A stretch of DNA of 64,000 bases from Amaranthus tricolor (GCF_026212465.1 NC_080059.1:12376829-12440828), one strand, 5' to 3'; positions 1 through 24,165 are shown, counted from the stretch's first letter. Numbers and translations: made by a program. The notes: generated by a model from the sequence alone, not told the origin.

Positions 1-1690
1 ATGCTCGGTTCTGAGCAACACATTTTAAGTGATTTGTTTGTAAATTTTTTATATTTGAAGTAATTTTAGAATATAATGTTAAAATACATTTTGTCTTGAA
101 TTTTTTTGAATTGGAAATTTTTTAATCTTTTGATATAATGAAGGATCTCATTTTGAAAGACATCGTAAAAATAAATAGGGCCTTCAAAATATTTGCTCCG
201 CCCCTAGATCCAATGTACACTTAATGTCTTAAAATGATCACTTACAGTTTTAAAGTGTTTTTATTAATTTTTATAGTTTTAGAGTGATTACTTTTAACTT
301 TTAACTTTTAAGTGATCACTTCAATAACTATTACTAAAACAAAACACTGTTGACATCATCATTTTAAGAAATTGCTTACGTGTCACTTTCTCATTAAAAG
401 TTTCCTATTTAAATTTCAATGACGATGTCATTGTTATTATGACTATTTTTATATCTTTGACTTACTAAAATCTAATTTTTATTTTTTATTTTCTAGATAT
501 CATTATTTAATGTGTAGAGAATCATATATTTTATTTTATTTTTTCCAATTGTTTATAAAATCTTTTCAACTTTATTTATTATTTGATGTATTTGATATTT
601 TGAGATGATTTAAACATATTTTTTTTGTCTTTTGTCGTAATTTATTTGTCATGAACTAAATTTTCGCAATCACCTGCGCACACAATGCAAAATATCATAC
701 AATGTAGGTAATGTATACAATTGTTTAGAGTGAAATGAAATATAATTATAACGTAAAATTTATTTCAATAAACTTTAATTTTTTAGTTTATACGAATATG
801 TCAAACAATTAAAGAAAATCGTGCATGGCACGGGCACTATATCTAGTAAAATACTCAAGTGATCAATTAGAAAAATTAACTAATCATATGGACTCATTTT
901 ATAGTAAAATAGTCTCATATAAAAATAGTTAAAAATTAATTTATTACTCAAAATTCTATCATATTTAAAAAATATATTTAAGCAAATAAGGGCTGAATAA
1001 TATGTAGCTGAATGACAGTAAATATGATAGTGAACTTAATTTGAATTTACAATTTAAAACATGGAGTAGTGTTGTTGGACATGTGAAAAGATAAGAGATT
1101 AGAGATAGTGAATTAGTCTAATGGCAGTGGTAGTATCCCACAAGAAACAACCTCAGCCTTAGGTCTCTCTCAATGAGTTGTGACGTCAAATATTGCGGCT
1201 TTACTAACTATGTTGCTTTTCTTTTTGTTTTTATTTTAAAAGGAATTTAACTAAATTACAATAAACTATTATTCTTTTAGTTGGAGGGAAATATCTATAT
1301 ATCTATTCAGTGAGATGTCATATTGAGGATATTATTTCGCTCATAAAAATTATAATCAACGCTTAAGGAGAAATGAAAAACTACAAACTATACCTGCAAA
1401 AAAGAAGTTCCTCTATTTGAGAAAGACCTGCAAAAGAAAACAAAGAAAAACAAGACAAGATAAAAAAAATACGTCAAAGTAATGCAAGATAAATATTATG
1501 GCTAATAACATGATCAAAGAAATATAAAAGTACTTCTAAAGGCCGGAATAATATACATACAAGGTATATATGACTTATGTGTAGGCATAAGTGACTATTC
1601 AATTTCAAGGACATAAATACGTTTCTAACTAGTTTTATCCCTTGTCAAGTCCTCAGAGAGTTGCAACTTGTTCTTTCATTCCTAATTTGC
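1..1690. other. Intergenic AT-rich stretch without a gene
   Basis: No open reading frame resembling a known protein was seen on either strand. Apart from the Helitron-like end at 820-846, the stretch is low-complexity AT-rich DNA. Around 1120-1190 a GGCAGTGGTAGTAT-type string looks faintly like a tRNA-derived SINE head, but no convincing box B follows. Confidence 0.5.
820..846 (+). mobile_element. Helitron 3' terminus
   Basis: The sequence has the classic Helitron 3' signature: a short GC-rich hairpin (stem CGTGC 820-824, loop ATG, stem GCACG 828-832), a 10-base AT-containing spacer, then CTAG (843-846) followed by a T at 847. Helitrons end in CTRR and insert between A and T. The body upstream (from base 1 or beyond) is AT-rich and shows no RepHel coding sequence, so this would be a non-autonomous copy. 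Its 5' TC end was not identified. The call rests on structure alone. Confidence 0.55.
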
Positions 1691-1693
1691 TCC

Positions 1694-1822
<129 letters not shown>

Positions 1823-1904
1823 AAAGCAAGCGCCAAATCATTCTCATGTGGAGGGTCTTCGGGGTGACGTGATGAAGGTGCAACGAAGAACAAAAGCGAG
1901 GCAG

Positions 1905-2471
1905 TAGGGTATGAGCTGAGTTGCTCGACCGGTCGAGCAGGGTTGGCTCGGCCGAGCAGCTCATCAGTAGAGGATCAGTGGGTTATGTCTTGGCGCTCTA
2001 CTGGTCAAGTAGGAGGCGCTCGATCGACCTAGCATCATGCCCAAAACTGGTGTGTATTCTGTTTTTGTGCGTGATTTGTTTGGACTTTAAGCCATTAGTC
2101 CTAAGGCTTCTAATATGTGATAGGCTATAGAAGACAACCTTAGAACATCACTAGAGAAAAGAGGAGAGGTAAATACATTAGGGAAGCTAGGTCATTGGCA
2201 ATTAGAGTATTCTCTTTGTATTAGTGCCATTTGTGGAGTTTCACCATTAAAGGTGAAACCTTTATGTGTTAAGAGTAAACTCTTAACTATTGTAAGTTGA
2301 GTCATTAGTGTAATTGTGATTATATTAATGATAAGATACTTTATTTGAGGGGAGGTATCCATTGATACCTTATAAGCACATTGTTGTTTGTTGTGTTTCT
2401 TGTTTATTGCTGTGTTTTTCACTCAACTTCTACATCATATTTTACCATTGTTGAGGTTCGACCCATTCTCT

Positions 2472-2474
<3 letters not shown>
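1905..2474 (+). mobile_element. LTR-like remnant with palindromic GCTCGAC words
   Basis: The stretch begins with clustered self-complementary words (GCTCGACCGGTCGAGC near 1923, then GCTCGGCCGAGC) and continues into promoter-like and leader-like sequence. It ends in TTGTTGTTTG/TGTGTTTTTCAC-type text before a TA microsatellite. Such an arrangement is common in plant LTR-retrotransposon LTRs, but no paired LTR or internal protein domain is adjacent. It is best read as a solo or truncated LTR; the boundaries are approximate. Confidence 0.35.

Positions 2475-2552
<78 letters not shown>
2475..2552. repeat. TA dinucleotide microsatellite
   Basis: An uninterrupted TA repeat of about 78 bp, directly after the LTR-like remnant. 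Confidence 0.95.
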
Positions 2553-2556
<4 letters not shown>

Positions 2557-3690
2557 AGTAGCTCAACCGGCCCAATTTTATTTTTTTACTATACATGATT
2601 ACTAAATTGATTAATTTAATGTTATACTTGATACCTTTAAATAAAAATTGATGCCTTTATGACCGCTTTAAGATTATAAATTTTATAATTAATGCTTTTA
2701 ACGTTATAATGAACTTAATTAAGATTATATGTTATAATTGGCCACTATACATGTGATGACTTATAATTTAGTACTATAAGTCTTAAAGTTGTAATTGATC
2801 ATTTTAAAACTTGCGAATTCTCAAGTTAATGTTATCCACTCTAATGTTATAATTAATTGTTGGAGGTTATTTATTATAAAAATTCCGCACATATTTCGTT
2901 AATTATTGTTCTACATCAATGCCCTATGTGCTTAGGTTTAGTATTTTGGGTCCAAAGTATCAATATTAATTGGTCCTAATAACTTAGTAAATGAAATTCT
3001 ATGACTCAATGAAGCCAAGTCAAATGTAATCAATGAAATAGCTAAGCTCAGTAATCAGATATCAATCTGTTTTATCAATTATCAATTTGTAAAGTAAATT
3101 TGGTCATTTTAAATATTACTGAAGAGTCAACAACCCTAATTACTTACAAAACATTTTAATCAAATAAGGTCTATTTGAAGTCTTTAATCACACCTTTAAC
3201 TATATTCAATTGCATTCAACTTCAGGAATTATATTGAGTAAAGTTATACTTAAATACGTGGACAATGATACTTGAACACATATAATAAACATTACTCTTC
3301 TCTAACGTGATTCAAATTATAAGTTTCACTAATACCATTCACCCTTGTTTAAGACAAAAACTGAGTGAAGTAAATATCTTTAGCTCTAATCTATCCGATT
3401 AAATATGATTAGATATTTTAGGTTGGATTCTAAATTGACTTGTATATACTTTTGTTATCGTTTTGTAGCAATTCATTTTCTTTATTACCCTACTAGTGTC
3501 GTCTAATACCAAAATTGCTGCCTCTTTTCCAAGTTGTTTATATTAGCCAACTACCCTTATCACCATACTTGTGTATACTTTTATTTATATATATATTTGT
3601 TTAGATTCTTTTGTTAGTTATTTTTTGGGTCAAGTTTATGATGTAAGATGTATGTTTACGGGTACTTGTAAAAAAAACTCTTTGGTAGCT
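2553..3690. other. Intergenic stretch without a gene
   Basis: AT-rich DNA with imperfect repeats of short phrases such as TATAATTAATG and TTAAGATTATA around 2640-2850. No protein-coding, RNA or clear transposon feature was seen. Confidence 0.5.
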
Positions 3691-3699
3691 TTACCTTTG

Positions 3700-3812
3700 G
3701 GTATAGGTTGTCAGCTTTCTTTTTTCTTCAGACCCTTCCAAGATCCTGTAGTCCCTGCTTATAGAATTTCTATGAGCGGGGTACACTCAGTATGATAATG
3801 ATGATGACGACC
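3700..3812 (+). repeat. Dispersed SINE/LINE-tail-like repeat, copy 1
   Basis: Contains CAGACCCTTCCAAGATCC..., then TTTCTATGAGCGGGGTACAC and a (TGATAA/TGATGA)n tail. The same layout (CAGACCC-type box, GGGCGAGATACACTGGAT, ATGATGATGATGA tail) recurs at 6930-7032 and, shortened, at 18210-18275. A common body ending in a short simple-repeat tail is typical of non-LTR retroelements in plants; the exact family is not identified. Confidence 0.4.
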
Positions 3813-3828
3813 CTTATTATTAGATATG

Positions 3829-4005
3829 TTCAAAACAAATTCGATTATCTGATTTATACTCGATCTTAAAACTAAATCCGTTTTGACTTGATCTCAAAAC
3901 TGAATTTAGAATTATGTTAAAATCAATATGGACACAAAAACCAATTTTAAACAGACCCTATAAACTAGCGCGAAATTAACTTGATCACCCGAATGAACAC
4001 TCCTC
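3829..4005. mobile_element. Diverged hAT-like MITE, relative of 21207-21392
   Basis: Shares about 180 bp of order and wording with 21207-21392: TTAAAACTAAAT/TTGACTTGA phrases, the shared string AATTATGTTAAAATCAATATG, and an end resembling AAATTAACTTGATCACCCGAATGAACACTCCTC (described, key part only). No clear target duplication survives here. It sits about 200 bp upstream of the protease start codon, so it may form part of that gene's upstream region. Confidence 0.4.
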
Positions 4006-4087
4006 GTCATGTATCACTCTGTGGACTTTGGTAATCCAACAAGTACAACACATTGGATCGTTGCACTTCAGTCTTGGTTACCATGCT

Positions 4088-4094
4088 TATATAA
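4088..4094 (+). promoter_or_regulatory. Putative TATA box of the cysteine protease gene
   Basis: TATATAA lies 114 bp upstream of the ATG at 4209, leaving room for a leader of about 80-90 nt. It is the best TATA match in the upstream region. No transcript evidence is available. Confidence 0.45.
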
Positions 4095-4208
4095 TTCCAC
4101 CTTTCTACTACTCTTTTCACAAACTCATCTCATATTACTCCATCACCAAATTTTAAAATTAACTACAAGAATCTTAAACAAATATTGTAATAAAAAAAAA
4201 AACCAAAA

Positions 4209-16886
<12,678 letters not shown>

Positions 16887-18209
16887 GTTCATATTGGGCT
16901 TAACACACTTGGGACTTGATTGATCAGTGTCTGATTAGCATATGAGCTAGTTGCTATGTTCTTATGATGCATAACTTATGAACTGCTATGTTCCTGTTTA
17001 TATTGATGATTCATAATTTTTACTAATATTCATTGTAAAATTTATGTTAAGATCCAATTCTGTTAAAGACCAAGTTTATATGTCGTTAGTTAGGGAAGTA
17101 TTCCAACTTCCCTAGCTAGGACAAAGATGAAGATTTATCAGGACAGATTACCTGTAATATATTGCTGTATAAAATGCATTCTTGTTTAAAATTTCCTTTG
17201 TTATAATATAAGGTTATATTTTACATTATGGATTTTCAAGTTATGGGTCTAGGTTTCCTATTTTTATTAATGATGTTCACCTTATGTGGGTTATATCCTC
17301 CGATCCCTAGCTTAGGTGTTATAATAATGTCAAGAACATGCTTTTTTAAAGCTTCAATGGAGAACTATAATGGAGATTTTAAAGAGAGTTGGAGAAGAGA
17401 GAATGAGTGGTTGAGAGAGGAATACAAAGAGAGAAGACATAATAGTGAATGCCTTTTTTTCAAAAGGCTAATTATTTTGTAATAAGGTATTTACCTATTC
17501 ATAAAAAATAGAGAAAGAGAAAAACGTGTCTAGCACATGAAGCAGATTCATCTTTCTTTAGGTCTCCTAGAAAAGTCGGATTGACTTAAACCTCTGTGTA
17601 AAATATTTTTCAACACAAAGCAAATCGATTTGACTTTTGGCCCTCCTCTGAATAAAGATGACTTGGCTTAAGTCTCTGTACCCAAAAGCACTCCAAATTT
17701 ATTTATTTATTTGCATTTAAATTAATTCTCAAACAATCTCTCTTACAAACCCAAATGCATATCCATGAATACCAAAAATCAAGCCATAAACTTCAACATC
17801 ACCTTAGTTAGATCGTTTGATAGTTAGCAACCAGCATCTTTGGCTTAAGTCATTATTGGGCTTTAATTTAGCAAATTAGTAAGATTGGTCATTCCATCTC
17901 TACCTCACAATCATTCATGCTTTTCTATGGCTCTACTGTTTTTCATATTTATCACCATCTTGAGACGATTATAATGGACCGTAATAAATTGACCTATAGT
18001 AAATTAGCTATAGTAAATTATATTATAATTAATTTATTAAATTATGTAATATACTCATTATTTAGTCACATAATGTTTGGTACCAAAGGGTCAATTGAAC
18101 AAAATATTTTTATTAGTGTTATCACAAACAAGGGTAAGATTGAATATATTCGGTCTATTCAAACCCCAACATATATGAAAGTTACTTAATAGCATTGGAT
18201 AATTGAAAT
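16887..18209. other. 3' flank of the protease gene; intergenic
   Basis: The first 200-350 bp are presumably 3' UTR of the protease. No gene was recognised beyond. The open frame at 17228-17482 (84 aa, hydrophobic start then basic) has no family resemblance, so I do not call it. Confidence 0.5.
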
Positions 18210-18275
18210 ATTGTGTTGTTGTTATGTTGTCGGATCAGACCCTGCTTTCGAATGAAACATTGGATATGATGATAA
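18210..18275 (+). repeat. Dispersed SINE/LINE-tail-like repeat, copy 3 (short)
   Basis: CAGACCCTGCTTTCGAATG..., then TTGGATATGATGATAATG. Matches the boxes and tail of the copies at 3700-3812 and 6930-7032. Confidence 0.35.
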
Positions 18276-18828
18276 TGTTATGTTGACGGGCCTGAAAAGT
18301 TATTTGAAGGCTAAAATATTATAAGTTGCTTGAGTTTACATTGTAAGGACACTTGTGCTAAATTATAAAGTACAAGTTATTCAAGAGAGTGTAATATAAA
18401 TACCTTTTAGTATTTGGAGTTGGTTTAGTTTCCATTTTAGTTAGCTAGCTAGATTTGTCAGGAATTGGCAATTGCTGGCTATGGTTATTATTCAAAGATA
18501 ACTCTGACCTTCTTCCAAATAGGTTGTAATTTAGGATCTAAAGAAAGTAAATAAAACAAAAATTATTTCTAAAAAGCTAACTTTTTAGCCATCTGCAAAT
18601 AAAGGGTTAACGTTTCATTTATTCAATAAAAATACAACATTTGACTTATTTTTGCAAATAAAGAGATTTCAGACAAAGAAAACCTACAATGACCGGTTAA
18701 CTCTAGTAATTTAAAAAAAAATTTAATTTCTTAACCTAATAAATTTTTCATCTTACCTGTAATCTTCATTCAATCTCTTTCCCTACTTCTCTCTCTCTCT
18801 CTCCAATCTCCCTATTCCTTGAAGCTCA

Positions 18829-18978
18829 AATGAGTAAGTGTGGTTCTTCTTCTCGTGGGCACAATGCAAACTCAGGTAATGTTAAATGTATCACAAATTG
18901 GAAGCTAAATTGAAAACTGTTCATAAGGGACCAAACGCAGGAGGGAAATTCTATGTTTGCCCAAATTCGCTAGTTGGT
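18829..18978 (+). pseudogene. Decayed GRF-type zinc-finger gene fragment
   Basis: Starts MSKCGSSSRGHNANSG; after a frame break near 18888 it reads LEAKLKTVHKGPNAGGKFYVCPNS. The order short Cys-rich start, then K-T-x-x-N-x-G-x-x-F-Y-x-C-P, matches GRF zinc fingers. One pair of the zinc ligands looks altered. Such domains are often carried by plant transposons. Fragment only; not expected to be functional. Confidence 0.5.
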
Positions 18979-19391
18979 TAATTAATTATATTTGTATATT
19001 TAGTTGTTGTTCTTACATTTTTAAGTGGTCCTTTATTAAGATCAGTTACAGGGAGTGCTGGAGTTGGATATTTATGAAGCACATACACATTCACATTCAC
19101 TATGCTCATCTGAATTACTGCATTATGTAACTCAATAACAACATTTTCCCCATCTATCTTTCTTAACCCATACTTTAGAGTGTAACCTAGAAGCAAGTAA
19201 AAAAGCCCTTGTATCCCTCTATCTCCATTGCACTTATTAGCTAAACTCATCAAGTAATCCATGGACAAATCATATGGATCTACCTCCATTATTCTACCAA
19301 AACCTCCAACATAACTAATACCACCTTTGGCTTCCTTGAATTTACCCCCAAACCAAATTCTAATAGACATATTTTCATTCATTATGTTCAC
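18978..19391 (-). pseudogene. PB1-like N-terminal domain of a Mutator-like transposase (fragment)
   Basis: A 137-aa open frame with MSIRIWFGGKFKEAKGG, YVGGFGRIMEVDPYDLS and FYLLLGYTLKYGLRKIDG followed by a V-rich end (VNVNVYVLHKYP). This pattern (I-R-I-W-x-G-G-x-F, Y-x-G-G, P-G-x-T-L-x-x-G-L-R-x-I) is that of the PB1-like domain placed before the MULE transposase core in plants. The DDE core and zinc knuckle are missing, so this is a truncated remnant. An upstream ATG near 19582 on the minus strand opens only a few codons. Confidence 0.65.
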
Positions 19392-19879
19392 AAATTACAA
19401 ACAAATTCTAATTTCTAATGTGTTTAACCAAATTCCACCATAAAAGAGTAAAACCTAATTTCTAAGCAAATTTCAACAATTATCAATAATGAGACATCAA
19501 TTGTAAAAACGTAGAGTTAAAAACTTACTTGTGTTGTGATGTTTTACTGAAAATCATATTTGCCCTAAAATTCGATTTGTTCAGCCATTGAGCAATGTGG
19601 AATGGTGCGAAAAATTTGGGTTAAAGCAGGAAGTTCAATTGTCGTGTATTAGCAAATGAAAGTTGAAGAAGATGGTGAATTTTGAAATAAAGTAATGACA
19701 GAGACAACTATGAATGGGTTGGTATATGAAATAAATGTTAAACTGGTTACCAGTAAAATATCTCTTTATTTGCAAAAATGAGACAAAGGTTGTATTTTTA
19801 TTGAATAAATGAAACGTTAACCCTTTATTTGCAAATGGTCAAAAAGTTGGCTTTTAGAAACAATTTTTCCTAAAAAAAC

Positions 19880-21190
19880 GAAACTTGAAAAAATTCTAAG
19901 AGATTAGAGAACTCATGGGTGGAGACGCAGGCTTATTGGAAAAGCTTTTAATCTGTTTTCTTTATTTCGGCACTTTTAATTTAAAGATAATCAACACATT
20001 TTGAGAGGGCAAAGATTTTGACAAGTTTATTCAAATGATCATAACAATAGCAAAAATTTAAGAAACAAATCTACTCCAATCAACACCCCCTTCTATATTA
20101 TATTTGAATAAGTGATCTAAAAAAACTTTTAGTCGATAAAAGAGGTAGATCTCACAATACAAGATGTCACCGTCTGCGAGAATATGAGTACTAGTTGTGT
20201 ACACTTGATAAATTTGCAATACAACCTAAAAATTGATCTATAAAATTAATACCAGTCAATTATTTTTATTTTTTGAAAATCGATTATCAACTTAATTATG
20301 TCCTTGACCACCTTTTTTTTGGCTAAATGAAGAGAGTTCAATCATACATCACGTTGAAAATCGATTATCAACTTAATTCGAAATAGACCCAAATGATAGT
20401 AGTCCTTACTGACTCAAAATAATTGATTGATCAATGACAACTTGAGCCCGATAGACATTCGACGTGAACTTCAACCGGTATCGAACAAGTACTAACCCGA
20501 TAAATCAAATAATTGGTTTTGAATCAACACGTAACTAACCAATTCGATCCAATTATGACCGTCATGACACGTAACTGAAAATGACCGATCTAAAATTCAT
20601 ACGAATCGATGACATCTATCCAAAATTAATCCGATAAGCGTAACGAAGACTTGTAACCAAACATGAGATTTCTTATGAATAGGATTATAAAATCCAATCC
20701 CACCTCCCAATTACCACATTGCCAAACACCCCTTAATATTTCCCATTAGTGGCAGTGGTAGGTGATAATTTGTAAGTGGGTTTGACACTGCGGACTCGTG
20801 CCTTACAAAATGATATTTCCATAAACATCTTCTCCGGTATTCTTATTGGCTTCTGCCTTTTCCATTATATTCCATTCATTATTCTGTCCAATTACTTATC
20901 TTCCTCCAAACGGTGACACTTGGATTACAAATAGTTTATAGGTAAAAACCACTATGACAATAGATAAAATACACAACCAAGAAGTACTTCTACCACTATT
21001 TTAATACAAATGGGTTGGCGATGTACCAAAAAGTTTGTAATTATATTAAGCAAGCTTTTTAGAAATTATAATTAATTCTGTCAAAAAAATATTATAATTA
21101 ATTACATCAATATTTTATATTTTCTATATTATTAATTAGGTCTCACCTAGACAGTAGAGCAGGCTTTGGAGGTCAATATGTACAACCTTA
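19880..21190. other. Intergenic stretch without a gene
   Basis: AT-rich. Around 20390-20640 there are repeated phrases of the AACCGAT/ACCCGATAA type similar to ends of hAT-like MITEs. GTGGCAGTGGTAGGTGAT at about 20750 resembles a SINE head but no tail or box B is clear. The last 150 bp before 21840 presumably hold the LRR gene promoter. Confidence 0.45.
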
Positions 21191-21196
21191 TCCTTA

Positions 21197-21402
21197 TTAG
21201 TGATAATAAAGAGGTGCACAAAACAAACCTTATGATCCGACATTATAACCGAACTTGACTTTGAACCGATTTTAAAATGAATTTAAAATTATGTTAAAAT
21301 CAATATGAATCAGACACAAGACCCGATTTTGAACCGATCCAACACAAAAGACTTGAAATCAACTCGATAACCCAAACGAACGCCTCTACTTGTTAGTGAT
21401 AA
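21197..21402. mobile_element. hAT-like MITE flanked by a 10-bp direct repeat (element 21207-21392)
   Basis: TTAGTGATAA occurs at 21197-21206 and again at 21393-21402. The 186-bp body starts near AAAGAGGTGCAC and ends near GAACGCCTCTACTTG, giving weak inverted ends (AGAGGTG/CGCCTCT). It contains GAACCGATTTTAAAATG and AATTATGTTAAAATCAATATG, shared with 3829-4005. hAT elements usually make 8-bp duplications; the extra two matching bases may be chance. Lies about 450 bp upstream of the LRR gene. Confidence 0.55.
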
Positions 21403-21690
21403 CAAATAGGTTGTTTCCAAATGACTAATTATAGTAAATATCATCTGTAATTTCAAGTAAATAAGAAATGCACATAATCTAATTAAAAATAGTCTATTAT
21501 ATATCGAAACCAAAAACTATTCCTATCAAAATAAATTACATATACATTGAAATCTAATCTATAATATACATGAGGTAAGTAAAGTCAAAACACTAATCTT
21601 TATACTTAAAAAGAAACCCTTTTAAATGGCTTTAAAATTGTAATCATAATGAATACTCACTCCTAAGTGTAGTGCTTGAGGACAGGACCA

Positions 21691-21698
21691 TATTATAA
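21691..21698 (+). promoter_or_regulatory. Possible TATA box of the LRR gene
   Basis: TATTATAA lies 142 bp upstream of the ATG at 21840. The match to TATAWA is moderate and no other strong candidate lies closer. Confidence 0.3.
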
Positions 21699-21839
21699 GT
21701 TATAATGCACACTAGCTTTCCATTAAAAAAATTTCTACCTACCTTTATTCTTATTTGTCTTCAATCTCCATCATTCAACTTACAAAATCAACACTAATAA
21801 CCATCATCTCAATACTCAAAATCATTCACCAAATTCAAA

Positions 21840-23153
21840 ATGCTAAGAATATCATTCTTCAAAATCATTCTACTCCTTACAATAACACCAAGATTTCACC
21901 TTAATTTAGTATCAAGTCATCATCATGATCACAATTCACTAAACACTAGTAAAAACATGTGGCCTTGGCATAACCACCACAACTTTTGCTTACCATTTTG
22001 GCCATTTAGTCACTGCTCTCAGCCTCAAACACCAACTAAACCACCACCAATTCCGATCCTACCACCGCCATCTTCCCTACTTCCGGTCCCACCACTACCC
22101 TCAATCCCGACTCAGCTTGTGTTCGCGGATCAAAGGCTCGCATTAGTCTACCCAATCATCCAAAACTTCAAAAAAACAATCACATCAGACCCATTAGGCA
22201 TCACCAAAACATGGGTAGGTTCTGATATATGTACTTACCAAGGGTTCTTCTGTGATACACCCCCAAACAATACGAGTGCAATAGTAGTAGCATCCATAGA
22301 CTTTAACGGGTATGGACTTTCCGCTCCAACACTAGACGGGTTCATAGATCAGTTCCCTGATTTAGCTCTGTTCCATGCCAATTCAAACCTATTTAGTGGC
22401 ACAATATCCTCAAACATAGCCAAACTTAGCTACCTTTATGAATTAGACCTTAGTAATAACAGATTTTCAGGTCCATTCCCACAAGCTGTACTAGGAATGG
22501 ACAGCTTAAGTTTCTTAGACATTCGATTTAATCTGTTAACCGGATCAATCCCACCCGCGATTTTCACCCTAAATCTGAATGTCCTATTCCTAAATGACAA
22601 CAATTTCGTGTCATCTTTACCCGAATCACTTGGAAAAACCCGGATATTATACCTAACCTTAGCCGATAACAAGTTAACCGGTCCACTTCCTCGCGACATT
22701 GCCAAAGAATTAGCAGCATTAACACAAGTTTTGTTAATGAACAATCAGTTAACTGGGTGTTTACCTTACGAAATTGGTTTTCTTAACAAAGTTAATGTGT
22801 TTGATATTAGTCATAATCTTTTGACTGGGCCCTTACCATTCTCATTGGCTTGTTTACAATCAGTGGCTGTGCTTGATCTATCAGATAATCTGTTCTATGG
22901 AATGGTTCCTGATATGATTTGTCAGTTACCATATTTGGAAAGGTTGAGTTTGTCTGATAATTATTTCACACAAGTTGGTCCAGTTTGTAGGAGCTTAATA
23001 AGGAAAGGTGTTTTGGATGTGAGTAACAATTGTATACCTGGTTTGCCTTTCCAAAGATCTGTGTTTGAGTGTACTGCTTTTTTTGCACTTCCAAGGATTT
23101 GTCCTTTCTCTCAGACCTTTAAAATCATTCCTTGTAAGCCTCCCTTCCCTTAA
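21840..23153 (+). CDS. Secreted leucine-rich repeat protein, LRX-like without extensin tail
   Basis: Single exon, 437 aa, ATG to TAA. A hydrophobic signal peptide (about 1-25) is followed by a His-rich patch (26-48) and a Pro-rich linker (62-90). An LRX-type N-terminal cap follows ([32 protein letters not shown]), then about nine to ten LRRs of the plant type ([33 protein letters not shown]). It closes with a Cys-containing C-terminal cap ([19 protein letters not shown]). Arabidopsis LRX proteins have this cap plus LRR and then a Ser-Pro extensin domain; here the protein stops after the cap, as in the short LRR family proteins such as At4g06744-like. Expected place: cell wall/apoplast, probably binding a peptide or wall ligand. 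No kinase or membrane span. Confidence 0.88.
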   Translation: MLRISFFKIILLLTITPRFHLNLVSSHHHDHNSLNTSKNMWPWHNHHNFCLPFWPFSHCSQPQTPTKPPPIPILPPPSSLLPVPPLPSIPTQLVFADQRLALVYPIIQNFKKTITSDPLGITKTWVGSDICTYQGFFCDTPPNNTSAIVVASIDFNGYGLSAPTLDGFIDQFPDLALFHANSNLFSGTISSNIAKLSYLYELDLSNNRFSGPFPQAVLGMDSLSFLDIRFNLLTGSIPPAIFTLNLNVLFLNDNNFVSSLPESLGKTRILYLTLADNKLTGPLPRDIAKELAALTQVLLMNNQLTGCLPYEIGFLNKVNVFDISHNLLTGPLPFSLACLQSVAVLDLSDNLFYGMVPDMICQLPYLERLSLSDNYFTQVGPVCRSLIRKGVLDVSNNCIPGLPFQRSVFECTAFFALPRICPFSQTFKIIPCKPPFP

Positions 23154-24165
23154 ATTTCAGTCTTACATATCATAGCTTGTTTTTCTTTAATGTACATATT
23201 TTTATTTTTTTGGGTTTTTATTATAAATGTAATCACCGTCGATGTGTAAAAGGTAGGATAAGGGGAGGGGAAGTGAGGAATAGGGCATAGGGGCAACGAC
23301 AAACAAATCCTAAATTTATCCTGCTTCCTCGGAAAAAGTAATACATGCTCCAACTGATACAAGGCTTGACACAAGCCTGTCTATGTAGATATAGGTGTTC
23401 TTGATTTCGCTTGTTTTTTTTTGTTTTTGTATTTTTAGGTTTAATTTGTCATGGATATTTCTAATGGAAAACTTTACTCAATTATTGTTAATTATGGTAT
23501 TATATTTAATAAAGCTTACTTTGTTATTTTTAAGTTTTATACTTAAATACTCCACCTCTTGGTTTTTTTTATTTACTATCCTTTATATTTTACCTTATTT
23601 ATATGATTTTTCTACTTATGCGGTAAGTTTGATTTTTTTAACCTAATTCCATAATTTTCTTTTAATTTACATATAGAAATTTTTCTATATTTAGCAACAT
23701 ATATAGCACATAACAAAGAAAGTATATTAGAATCGATGTCTATTTTTTTCTTCATAAGGTGCAAAATCTTACAATATTGTATCAATCTCACTTAATTTGG
23801 AGTCCACTAAAAAAAATACTCTTTCTAATCTTTTTTTTGTTCTTTCTATTTGTAAGAAGATATCAAGTAGAGTACTAATGAAAGATACTACTCCATTAAA
23901 AGTCATTATGTATTGAAATAAATAATGATTAATATTACTTCAAATCATAAAAAAGAGTGAGATCTTTAGTAAAAAGAGAGAGTTATAATGAGGGGAAAGA
24001 TATCATTAATATAAAAGAATCGAATGATTTTTTAAGGTTAAAAATTGTAAATATATGATGGTCTTTAGTAAAATGTGTTAGACACGTGAGGTTATTTTTA
24101 TTCATAAAAATGTCCCAAAAGAGAAAGATTCATAATGAAAAGAGATTTGTGAAATTTCTTTTTGG
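23154..24165. other. 3' flank of the LRR gene; intergenic
   Basis: Presumed 3' UTR for the first few hundred bases, then AT-rich DNA. The Phe/Leu-rich open frame at 23395-23646 reflects T-rich sequence and is not called. Confidence 0.5.

Larger units (their letters stand above)
18562..19873. mobile_element. Mutator-like element with convergent PB1-like and GRF gene remains
   Basis: Inverted termini of about 110 bp: TTTCTAAAAAGCTAACTTTT ... GCAAATAAAGGGTTAACG on the left (18566-18670) return inverted on the right (19760-19870) with few mismatches. Inside, a GRF zinc-finger remnant points right (18829-18978) and a PB1-like, MuDR N-terminal remnant points left (19391-18978), meeting near 18978. 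MuDR elements of maize also carry two convergent genes. Almost all of the transposase is absent, so it is a deletion derivative. A 9-10-bp target duplication may be present but is imperfect. Confidence 0.72.

Noticed and set aside
1110..1200. Possible tRNA gene or SINE head (GGCAGTGGTAGTATCCC)
   Set aside because: No cloverleaf can be drawn, box B is not convincing and no tail or target duplication was seen.
17228..17482. 84-aa open frame with a hydrophobic start, possible small secreted peptide
   Set aside because: No recognisable family, no clear signal cleavage or Cys pattern, and AT-rich surroundings; length is within chance expectation.
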